Part shown: piece after piece, positions 1-5,048 of the stretch
Layout: every line of letters begins with the position of its first letter
Position numbering within the stretch: the first letter of the stretch is position 1
Source of the DNA: an uncultured Bacilli bacterium
Lineage (GTDB): Bacteria; Bacillota_I; Bacilli_A; RF39; UBA660
Assembly (NCBI GenBank): GCA_947630095.1
Contig: CANRGI010000097.1
Coordinates: 1 to 5,048 of the forward strand
DNA length: 5,048 nt
Direction of reading: 5' to 3'
Position numbers and translations under genes: made by a program
Notes under the pieces: generated by a model
The model's database searches: none
Seen by the model: the letters and a program-made list of their open reading frames with translations, nothing else
Told to the model about the DNA's origin: nothing

Positions 1-466
1 GTACGTCTTGAATAGGTGCTTCCATATTTACAGGTTCACTAGGCATACCATCTACATTTTGAACTTGGTCTACACTATTGTCCATAACAGGCGGTACTTC
101 AAAACTTTGCTCCATATTTTCTTGTCCTAAATTATTTTCTACTGTCATATCTACATTATTTATAGGTTCAACTGGTGACACTTCTGTTGGAACTGCTTCT
201 ATAGGTTGTACACTTTCTGCTGGTGTCTCCATACTAACAGGTTCACTTGGAACTACTGGAGTTTCCATATTATTATCTACACTTATTGGTTCAAGTGGTG
301 CTACTGGTTCAATAGGTTCTACGTCTTGAATAGGTGTTTCAGTATTAACGTTTTCACTAGGCATACCATCTACATTTTGAACTTGCTCTCCACTATTATC
401 TACAACAGGTGGTACTTCAAAACTTTGCTCTGCATTTTCTTGTCCTAAATTATTATTAGCATTTAC
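1..466 (-). repeat. 318-bp tandem repeat (106 aa), second unit cut by the window edge
   Basis: Bases 1-136 match 319-454 at about 119 of 136 positions by hand alignment, a period of 318 bp, which is a multiple of three. At protein level, 44 residues starting NLGQEN and ending PIQDV are identical at 37 positions. Most substitutions swap small or hydrophobic residues, and the frame is kept, so the repeat is coding and under some constraint. Inside one unit there is a weaker repeat of about 37 residues: the PSEN...ETPIQDVEPIE segment (starting near 361) resembles the PSEP...METPAESVQPIE segment (starting near 250). More units may follow outside the window. Confidence 0.85.
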
Positions 467-616
467 ATCAGGTACAACTCTAGCCTCTTGCATATTATTA
501 TTCTCACTCACATTTGGAACATTTACCAAAGTATTTTGTGTATTAATTACAGGTGTTTCCATAGGTTGTTCTGCTGGTGCAGGTGGTACAATTGGTGGTT
601 CCTCAGGTATAAACAT
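1..616 (-). CDS. Pro/Glu/Val/Asn-rich repetitive tail protein, partial; probably the frame-shifted continuation of the upstream lipoprotein gene
   Basis: The minus strand is open from a stop at 665-667 to the window edge. The first ATG is at 616 (MFIPEEPPIVPPAP...), giving at least 205 codons with no stop reached. The product has no signal peptide, no membrane helix and no recognisable fold. It is low-complexity, rich in P, E, V, N and Q, with many ETP, PSEP and PIEP motifs and a 106-residue tandem repeat. I see no Shine-Dalgarno before ATG 616, which lies 13 nt past the TAA of the lipoprotein gene. The composition carries on from the lipoprotein's Pro/Asn/Val-rich cytoplasmic tail. Removing one A from the AAA at 633-635 would join both frames as ...MAIPNNNSGTPMFIPEEP. 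I therefore infer one ancestral gene, now split, with the tail on the cytoplasmic side. Translational reinitiation giving a separate protein is the alternative. The C-terminus lies outside the window, so any terminal domain is unseen. Confidence 0.7.
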   Translation of the reverse strand, partial: MFIPEEPPIVPPAPAEQPMETPVINTQNTLVNVPNVSENNNMQEARVVPDVNANNNLGQENAEQSFEVPPVVDNSGEQVQNVDGMPSENVNTETPIQDVEPIEPVAPLEPISVDNNMETPVVPSEPVSMETPAESVQPIEAVPTEVSPVEPINNVDMTVENNLGQENMEQSFEVPPVMDNSVDQVQNVDGMPSEPVNMEAPIQDV

Positions 617-629
617 AGGTGTACCACTA

Positions 630-638
630 TTATTTGTT
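630..638 (-). other. probable frameshift junction (AAC AAA TAA)
   Basis: On the minus strand the lipoprotein ends CCT AAC AAA TAA TAG. If one A of the AAA run is skipped, reading becomes AAC AAT AAT AGT GGT (NNNSG) and continues into the long open repeat frame. The two frames overlap only between 664 and 630. Upstream of this point the new frame reads unlike the tail (VQVWLFL), so the switch point must be close to the stop codon. Confidence 0.6.
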
Positions 639-1592
639 AGGAATAGCCATACCTGTACTTGGGTTTACTAACATCGGGTCTGTTGTATTAACATTAGGAT
701 TTGTCATAAGTACTCCATTTCCTAATAAATCTACATTAGCATTTGCATCAACATTTGCAGTTACACTACTAGGTGGTGCAGACGGTATTGTTTGAGTAAT
801 AGGTTCTGCCTTTTTAACTTTAGGTGTCTTTTTAGCAAATAATATTATTATTACAATTATTACTATAGAAATTAAAGCAAAACCTCCATATTTCATTATT
901 GTTCTTATATCTAAATTACTAGTAAATAATAACCCTTTATCTTCCTTTAATCTAAACGAAAATGTAATATTCTTTTTTTCTGCTGCATCTAAATTCCAAG
1001 TTAAAGTCTTTCCGTCATTACTTTTACTATCTGCATTATCATTTATAGACGCTAAAGGTAAGGTAACAGTAAATGTCATATCAGAGTCTATCATTTGTAA
1101 AGAAGAACTATTGCTTCCTTCTTCGTCACTCGCATCAAATACGAAATTACCATAATATGTTCCATCTTCTTTTTTAAACATATACCTTTTTTCGCTACTA
1201 TCGTCTTCGTTATCGTATAATTCAAATACTACATCTTCACTAGTTGAAATATCGTCAATATTAGCATAAGTTTTACTCATTTTATAGCCATAAAAGTCTC
1301 CATCAATAGTAACTTCTCCCTCTTGTCCATTTTCGTCTTTAAACTCTTTCTCCATAAATTCTTTTATTTCAGCATCAGTTGGTTCTTCACTTTCTACTTC
1401 TTCTTCACTTTCTAAGTCCATATTTTGAAAAGACATAAGTGCTGTTATAAGTTCTTTATCAAACCCAGCATATGCTTCAAGTGTTACTACGCCATCTTCT
1501 GTTATATTTACTTTGCCATCATATTTAAGTGCACACCCACTAATAAGGGCAATTCCAAGAAGCATAATAACTATATTTTTTATCTTTTTCAT
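630..1592 (-). CDS. LppM-like membrane lipoprotein with C-terminal transmembrane helix (C-terminus probably frame-shifted)
   Basis: The 320-residue product starts with a lipoprotein signal peptide: MKKIKN, a hydrophobic stretch, then the lipobox I-S-G-C with the lipidated Cys at residue 20. Residues 21-232 form an exported domain. It holds an acidic Glu/Asp/Ser stretch (about 59-93) and ends in a TLTWNLDAAEKKNITFSF segment. Overall this resembles the LppM/DUF3153 group of Gram-positive lipoproteins, a resemblance recalled rather than searched. A membrane helix spans about 235-253, followed by the basic stop-transfer sequence KKTPKVKK. The remaining tail, rich in Pro, Asn, Val and Ala, should be cytoplasmic. 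The start is firm: AGGAGG lies 6 nt upstream, behind an extended -10 promoter. The gene ends in ...IPNK-TAA, and the +1 frame directly beyond encodes more tail-like sequence, so the true C-terminus is probably much longer. The family function is unknown; a cell-envelope role is only inferred. Confidence 0.85.
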   Translation of the reverse strand: MKKIKNIVIMLLGIALISGCALKYDGKVNITEDGVVTLEAYAGFDKELITALMSFQNMDLESEEEVESEEPTDAEIKEFMEKEFKDENGQEGEVTIDGDFYGYKMSKTYANIDDISTSEDVVFELYDNEDDSSEKRYMFKKEDGTYYGNFVFDASDEEGSNSSSLQMIDSDMTFTVTLPLASINDNADSKSNDGKTLTWNLDAAEKKNITFSFRLKEDKGLLFTSNLDIRTIMKYGGFALISIVIIVIIILFAKKTPKVKKAEPITQTIPSAPPSSVTANVDANANVDLLGNGVLMTNPNVNTTDPMLVNPSTGMAIPNK

Positions 1593-1598
1593 TTTTAT

Positions 1599-1604
1599 CC
1601 TCCT
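1599..1604 (-). promoter_or_regulatory. Shine-Dalgarno of the lipoprotein gene
   Basis: AGGAGG on the minus strand lies 6 nt before the ATG at 1592. It fixes the start codon and predicts efficient initiation. Confidence 0.9.
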
Positions 1605-1611
1605 ACTTCCT

Positions 1612-1645
1612 ATTATAATTATATCATTTTATGATAAAATAACAA
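1612..1645 (-). promoter_or_regulatory. extended -10 promoter of the lipoprotein gene
   Basis: The minus strand has TTGTTA (1640-1645, -35, 4 of 6 to consensus), a 16-bp spacer and an exact TATAAT (1618-1623) preceded by TG one base upstream, i.e. TGATATAAT. A second TATAAT follows directly (1612-1617). The spacer and the edge of the -35 contain the palindrome ATTTTAT-n-ATAAAAT (1626-1640), which could be an operator or just AT-rich sequence. The first box lies roughly 25 bp before the start codon, giving a short leader with the RBS inside. Confidence 0.65.
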
Positions 1646-1659
1646 TTAAATTTTATATT

Positions 1660-2925
1660 TTATTTACAATTTATCTCTTTTAATACTTCTTTTTCTTTAT
1701 CAAATTCAAAACATTTCTTTACTGAAGTAGAATATTCACCCCTATATCCAGTAATATAAATATAGTCATTATCCATTAATAATAAAGGTTCTTCATTAAA
1801 AGATAAATAAGCAATATTTTTATCTTTTCTATTATTTATAAACACTACATAGGAAGAAATAAATCGATTAGGTTTATAAACTTTATAATAATCAGTTTCT
1901 TCTATTAAACTTTCTTTATTCCACTTAATATTATCATTTTCATAAACAATATTATCTTTAATTTGATAAGCATAAATATAATAAGAATATTCCCAATTAT
2001 AATAAATTTTTATTTTATCCTGTTTTTTATCTCCTTTTATAACAAAATATTGATACTTTCCTATTTTATCTTCATAAACATTTCTATATACTCCACTACT
2101 TATTTTAAAGTTACCATAATTAGATTTTAATATATCAGAGTTTTTTATTAAATAATAGATAGGTTTATCATATTTTGTATTATCATTTATATGTATTATT
2201 ATTAAAGGTATCAAAGTAAAAGTATAAAAAATTAAAGCACATAATATAAATTTTCCTATAACATTAATAGTTTTAATTCTATCATAAGGTTTATTTATAT
2301 TTACTTTTAATATATCTAATATATAATCTTTAAAGTAAAAACTTTCTTTATTTTTAATCATTATATGTTTATCTTCTTGATTAAAACTTATCCCTATTTG
2401 AAAAATATTCTTTTCCTTCCTTATAATTTCTTTATTATATATTTCATAATTTATATCATTAACTGAATATATTTTACATATTTCTATTTTTTTATTTTTA
2501 TATTCTTTTAATATATTATCTATATTTGTTAAATCTATATTACATAATGCTTTAGTATCACATAGTATTATAAGATATAATTTCTTTTTTATTTTTTTGT
2601 TAAAAATATATATATTATCTTTTTCTTTTACCTCATATCCATCTTCTATTAATTTAGTTTTTAAAGTTTTATATAAATCTTTAAAATTATCATATTCTAA
2701 TTTATATTTAAGTAAATATTTATTTTTAAATGCCATATGAAGTGAAGTTAAGGCTAAAATAATTAAACTAATAATTAAAAGTACAAATAAAGAATTATAA
2801 ATAATATTAATAACATTATTCCAAATAAACACTTTCTCTTCTAAAATATAAATAACTATTATTAGTAATATCATAAATATAGGTACACTTATCATAGTAT
2901 ATTTATCATAATTTCTTTTCTTCAT
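1660..2925 (-). CDS. three-helix membrane protein of unknown function, 421 aa
   Basis: I do not recognise this protein. Numbered from the start I chose (MKKRNYDKYTMIS), helices lie at about 10-28, 44-66 and 221-246. The basic N-terminus and the Lys-rich sequence after helix 2 place the 155-residue middle part in the cytoplasm and the last 175 residues outside. The middle part is Ile/Lys/Asn/Tyr-rich with no motif I can name. The outer domain begins with a YYLIKNSDILKSNYGNFK segment, followed by YQYFVIKGDKKQDKIKIYYN. That pattern faintly recalls Coa1-like small domains (a low-confidence impression). An ATG at 2952 would add nine residues, but it overlaps the -10 box and lacks an RBS. ATG 2925 has AGAGGT 6 nt upstream. 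The gene is visibly more AT-rich than tuf and fusA and ends in TAA. No strong terminator follows, so read-through into the lipoprotein gene is possible. Confidence 0.75.
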   Translation of the reverse strand: MKKRNYDKYTMISVPIFMILLIIVIYILEEKVFIWNNVINIIYNSLFVLLIISLIILALTSLHMAFKNKYLLKYKLEYDNFKDLYKTLKTKLIEDGYEVKEKDNIYIFNKKIKKKLYLIILCDTKALCNIDLTNIDNILKEYKNKKIEICKIYSVNDINYEIYNKEIIRKEKNIFQIGISFNQEDKHIMIKNKESFYFKDYILDILKVNINKPYDRIKTINVIGKFILCALIFYTFTLIPLIIIHINDNTKYDKPIYYLIKNSDILKSNYGNFKISSGVYRNVYEDKIGKYQYFVIKGDKKQDKIKIYYNWEYSYYIYAYQIKDNIVYENDNIKWNKESLIEETDYYKVYKPNRFISSYVVFINNRKDKNIAYLSFNEEPLLLMDNDYIYITGYRGEYSTSVKKCFEFDKEKEVLKEINCK

Positions 2926-2931
2926 ACTTTT

Positions 2932-2937
2932 ACCTCT
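2932..2937 (-). promoter_or_regulatory. Shine-Dalgarno deciding the start at 2925
   Basis: AGAGGT on the minus strand lies 6 nt before ATG 2925. No comparable purine box precedes the longer ATG at 2952, so the shorter start is preferred. Confidence 0.65.
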
Positions 2938-2950
2938 TATTAATAAATTC

Positions 2951-2959
2951 ATTATATCA
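2951..2959 (-). promoter_or_regulatory. extended -10 promoter of the membrane-protein gene
   Basis: TGATATAAT on the minus strand is an exact TATAAT (2951-2956) with the extended -10 TG. No good -35 exists; the region 16-18 bp upstream is the T-tract of the tuf terminator. Transcription would begin near 2944, leaving a leader of about 20 nt that contains the AGAGGT site and excludes ATG 2952. Confidence 0.6.
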
Positions 2960-2967
2960 TTTTTTAA

Positions 2968-2993
2968 CCAAAAGAAAAACCCCGAAGGGTTTT
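2968..2993 (-). terminator. rho-independent terminator of tuf
   Basis: Ten bases after the tuf stop codon, the minus strand reads AAAACCC-TTCG-GGGTTTT, a perfect 7-bp stem with a stable tetraloop (2976-2993), followed by a T-rich tract (TTCTTTT). On the plus strand the stem is preceded, not followed, by A-rich sequence, and there is no convergent gene. Confidence 0.9.
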
Positions 2994-3003
2994 AATAATT
3001 AAA

Positions 3004-4173
3004 TTATTCAATGATTTCTGATACTACACCAGCACCAACAGTACGTCCACCTTCACGGATACTGAATTGAGTTCCGTTTTCGATAGCAATACTACTGATT
3101 AATTCAACTGTCATAGTAACATTATCACCTGGCATTACCATTTCAACACCTGCTGGTAATTCAATTACACCAGTAACATCAGTTGTTCTGAAGTAGAATT
3201 GTGGTCTATAGTTACTGAAGAATGGAGTATGTCTTCCACCTTCTTCTTTAGATAGAACATAAACTTCTGCTTTGAACTTTTTATGAGGATGAACACTACC
3301 TGGTTTAGCAAGTACTTGTCCTCTTTCTACGTCTTCACGGTTAATACCACGAAGTAATACACCAGCATTATCTCCTGCTTCAGCATAGTCAAGTGACTTT
3401 CTGAACATTTCGATACCAGTTACAACTGTTTTTCTTGTTTCCTTAATACCAACAATTTCAACTTCTTCATTAAGATTTAATTTACCTCTTTCAACACGTC
3501 CTGTAACAACAGTTCCACGTCCTGTGATAGTAAATACGTCTTCAATACTCATTAAGAAAGGTTTGTCAGTATCTCTTTGAGGAGTCTCTATCCATTCGTC
3601 AACAGCAGCCATAAGATCTCTAATAGATTTCTCATATTCTGCATCACCCTCAAGTGCTTTAAGAGCAGAACCTCTAATTACTGGAGTATTGTCTCCATCA
3701 AATCCATATTCAGTTAATAACTCTCTTACTTCCATTTCTACTAAATCAAGTAATTCAGGGTCGTCAACCATATCACACTTATTGATGAATACAACCATTT
3801 TAGGTACACCAACTTGTCTTGATAATAGAATATGTTCTCTTGTTTGAGGCATAGGTCCATCTGTAGCACTAACAACTAGTATAGCACCATCCATTTGAGC
3901 AGCACCAGTTATCATATTTTTAACATAGTCAGCGTGTCCTGGACAGTCAACGTGAGCATAGTGTCTATTTTCAGTCTCATACTCAACGTGAGCTGTGTTG
4001 ATAGTAATTCCTCTTTCCCTTTCTTCTGGAGCTTTATCTATATTTTCATAAGATACATATTCTCCATATAATTTTGTAATAGCCGCAGTTAAAGTTGTTT
4101 TACCGTGGTCTACGTGTCCAATTGTACCAATGTTAACATGTGGTTTTGAACGATCAAATTTTGCTCTTGCCAT
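3004..4173 (-). CDS. tuf: elongation factor Tu
   Basis: This is the GTPase that delivers aminoacyl-tRNA to the ribosomal A site in the cytoplasm. All GTP-binding motifs are present: GHVDHGKT at 19-26, RGITI with the switch I Thr at 57, DCPGH at 76-80, NKCD at 131-134 and SALK at 169-172. Domains II and III follow (GRGTVVTGRVERG, then HPHKKFKAEVYVLSKEEGGRH to GRTVGAGVVSEIIE) and the protein is complete. At 389 residues it is slightly short for the family (about 393-397). From memory of E. coli and B. subtilis EF-Tu, roughly five residues are missing between helix A (AIT, 31-33) and the IDKAPEERERGITI segment. The start is set by AAGGAGGA 7 nt upstream. It lies 87 bp after fusA in the usual str-operon order, with its own likely promoter and a terminator directly behind. 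Confidence 0.98.
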   Translation of the reverse strand: MARAKFDRSKPHVNIGTIGHVDHGKTTLTAAITKLYGEYVSYENIDKAPEERERGITINTAHVEYETENRHYAHVDCPGHADYVKNMITGAAQMDGAILVVSATDGPMPQTREHILLSRQVGVPKMVVFINKCDMVDDPELLDLVEMEVRELLTEYGFDGDNTPVIRGSALKALEGDAEYEKSIRDLMAAVDEWIETPQRDTDKPFLMSIEDVFTITGRGTVVTGRVERGKLNLNEEVEIVGIKETRKTVVTGIEMFRKSLDYAEAGDNAGVLLRGINREDVERGQVLAKPGSVHPHKKFKAEVYVLSKEEGGRHTPFFSNYRPQFYFRTTDVTGVIELPAGVEMVMPGDNVTMTVELISSIAIENGTQFSIREGGRTVGAGVVSEIIE

Positions 4174-4180
4174 TTTTAAT

Positions 4181-4188
4181 TCCTCCTT
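4181..4188 (-). promoter_or_regulatory. Shine-Dalgarno of tuf
   Basis: AAGGAGGA on the minus strand lies 7 nt before the tuf ATG. It is close to ideal, as expected for one of the most abundant proteins in the cell. Confidence 0.93.
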
Positions 4189-4204
4189 CTTTCTACATAT
4201 ATTA

Positions 4205-4233
4205 ATTTTATCTAATACTTACGCTTTTTGCAA
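4205..4233 (-). promoter_or_regulatory. probable tuf promoter in the fusA-tuf gap
   Basis: The minus strand has TTGCAA (4228-4233, 4 of 6 to the -35 consensus), exactly 17 bp, then TAAAAT (4205-4210, 5 of 6 to the -10). No terminator separates fusA and tuf, so this would be a booster promoter added to operon read-through. In other bacteria tuf often has its own promoter. The assignment rests on spacing and sequence alone. Confidence 0.55.
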
Positions 4234-4238
4234 GTATT
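4214..4238. repeat. inverted repeat overlapping the tuf promoter
   Basis: The 7-bp arms AATACTT (4214-4220) and AAGTATT (4232-4238) are exact reverse complements around an 11-nt centre; on the minus strand a G-U and a C-G pair could extend the stem to 9 bp. It covers most of the promoter spacer and the -35 edge. No T-tract follows on the minus strand, so it is not a standard terminator. It could be a protein-binding site, an mRNA hairpin in the fusA-tuf transcript, or chance. Confidence 0.5.
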
Positions 4239-4260
4239 TTATGACTTTTTTAAACAAAAT

Positions 4261-5048
4261 TTATTGAATACTATTCTTTTTAATAATTTCATCTGCAATA
4301 TTTCTAGGTACTTCTTCATAATGATCAAATATCATTTGATATGTTCCTCTTCCTTGAGTATTAGAACGAAGAACTGTCATATATCCAAACATTTCTGCAA
4401 GTGGTACCATAGCAGATATTTGTAAATCTTTTCCTCTTGACTCATTTCCTAGAGGTCTACCTCTCCTACTTGTTAAGTCTCCCATAACAGTTCCCATAAA
4501 TTCTTCAGGAACTACTACATCAACTTTCATAATAGGTTCAAGTAAAACAGGTTTACACTTGTTCTTTGCTTCCTTTAAAGCCATAGAAGCAGCAATCTTA
4601 AATGCCATTTCGTTAGAGTCTACATCATGATATGACCCATCAAATAATGTACATTTTACATCTATCATAGGATATCCTGCAAGTACTCCACCTTCTAAAG
4701 CTTCTTGAAGTCCTTTATCAACTACACCTATATATTCTTTAGGTACAACTCCACCAACGATTTCATCAACGAATTCATAACCTTTATCTTTATTAGGTTC
4801 AAATTTTACCCAAACGTGACCATATTGTCCACGTCCACCTGATTGCTTAATATACTTTCCTTCACACTCAGCAGTTTGAGTTAAAGTCTCACGGTACGCT
4901 ACTTGTGGTTTACCAGTATTAGCTTCTACATCGAATTCTCTTCTCATTCTATCTACTAATACTTCTAGGTGTAACTCACCCATACCTGCGATGATTGTTT
5001 GACCTGTTTCATGATCAGTTGAAGCCCTAAATGATGGGTCTTCTTTAG
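4261..5048 (-). CDS. fusA: elongation factor G, C-terminal part
   Basis: This is the translocase GTPase that moves tRNAs and mRNA on the ribosome. The last 261 codons are visible. The frame is open to the window edge, and the visible part opens with KEDPSFRASTDHETGQTIIA, so the start and the G domain lie outside. In order come the domain III segment with GMGELHLEVLVDRM and the domain IV segment with SGGRGQYGHVWVKFEP, GGVVPKEYIG and the tip sequence YHDVDSNEMAFK. The domain V segment has VPEEFMGTVMGDLTSRRGR, MVPLAEMFGYMTVLRS and QMIFDHYEEVP. The protein ends DEIIKKNSIQ with TAA, normal for the family. These motifs and the following tuf identify the housekeeping fusA of the str operon rather than a ribosome-protection (TetM-type) or BipA paralogue. 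Nothing in the visible part looks degenerate. Confidence 0.97.
   Translation of the reverse strand, partial: KEDPSFRASTDHETGQTIIAGMGELHLEVLVDRMRREFDVEANTGKPQVAYRETLTQTAECEGKYIKQSGGRGQYGHVWVKFEPNKDKGYEFVDEIVGGVVPKEYIGVVDKGLQEALEGGVLAGYPMIDVKCTLFDGSYHDVDSNEMAFKIAASMALKEAKNKCKPVLLEPIMKVDVVVPEEFMGTVMGDLTSRRGRPLGNESRGKDLQISAMVPLAEMFGYMTVLRSNTQGRGTYQMIFDHYEEVPRNIADEIIKKNSIQ

Noticed and set aside
78..448. Two overlapping plus-strand open frames (78-329 and 206-448).
   Set aside because: They are antisense to the repetitive minus-strand coding region. Their Ser/Thr/Gly-rich or Trp/Phe/Tyr-rich translations are by-products of the repeats, and they lack RBS sites.
630..638. Classical -1 programmed frameshift heptamer at the lipoprotein stop.
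   Set aside because: The required shift is +1 (or -2), and AAC AAA TAA does not allow good re-pairing of tRNA-Lys in +1. A simple indel or a sequence error explains it more easily.
1425..1634. Plus-strand open frame of 69 codons.
   Set aside because: It is antisense to the well-supported lipoprotein gene and its promoter, with Cys/Phe/Tyr/Lys-rich composition and no RBS.
1635..1665. Possible terminator after the 421-residue membrane protein gene (arms ATAAAATA / TATTTTAT).
   Set aside because: The stem is only A-T pairs with a 14-nt loop and no clean T-tract. In such AT-rich DNA it cannot be told from chance.
2926..2952. Nine-residue N-terminal extension of the membrane protein starting at ATG 2952.
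   Set aside because: That ATG overlaps the TATAAT box and has no Shine-Dalgarno, whereas ATG 2925 has AGAGGT at a good distance.
4228..4425. Plus-strand open frame of 65 codons.
   Set aside because: It runs antisense through the conserved end of fusA and the tuf promoter, and has no family resemblance or RBS.

Overview
The window comes from a very AT-rich, low-GC Gram-positive-type bacterium. It fits an uncultured Bacilli/Mollicutes-related lineage, but the sequence does not fix the genus. Three things support this: EF-G and EF-Tu of Firmicutes type, strong AGGAGG ribosome-binding sites, and an Ile/Lys/Asn/Tyr-rich membrane protein next to a classical lipoprotein. Tryptophan codons are TGG where checked and all stops are TAA, so the standard bacterial code is likely and a Mycoplasma-type UGA=Trp code is not suggested. 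Every gene lies on the minus strand, so transcription runs from high to low coordinates.

Right part (3004-5048): the end of the str operon. The last 261 codons of fusA (EF-G) are followed after 87 bp by a complete tuf (EF-Tu). The gap holds a plausible tuf promoter with an inverted repeat across it, and a strong Shine-Dalgarno. A compact TTCG-loop terminator directly after tuf closes the unit. This EF-Tu is 389 residues, and looks about five residues short just before switch I.

Middle part (1593-2960): a 421-residue, three-helix membrane protein of unknown function. An extended -10 promoter lies immediately behind the tuf terminator. The start is best placed at 2925, because the more upstream ATG at 2952 overlaps the -10 box.

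Left part (1-1645): an extended -10 promoter, a strong RBS and a lipoprotein with an LppM-like (DUF3153-type) exported domain, a C-terminal membrane helix and the beginning of a Pro/Asn/Val-rich cytoplasmic tail. The reading frame stops at 630. The adjacent frame then stays open to the window edge and encodes more of the same kind of tail, now Pro/Glu/Val/Asn-rich and built of 318-bp (106-residue) tandem repeats. One extra A in the AAA codon before the stop would explain the split. This is the most interesting part of the window: a lipoprotein/transmembrane protein with a long repetitive intracellular tail, either broken by a frameshift, reported with a sequencing error, or expressed as two products.

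The translation-factor genes work together in elongation. The two membrane genes have their own promoters and share no visible function with them. No RNA genes, CRISPR arrays, mobile elements or plus-strand genes were seen.
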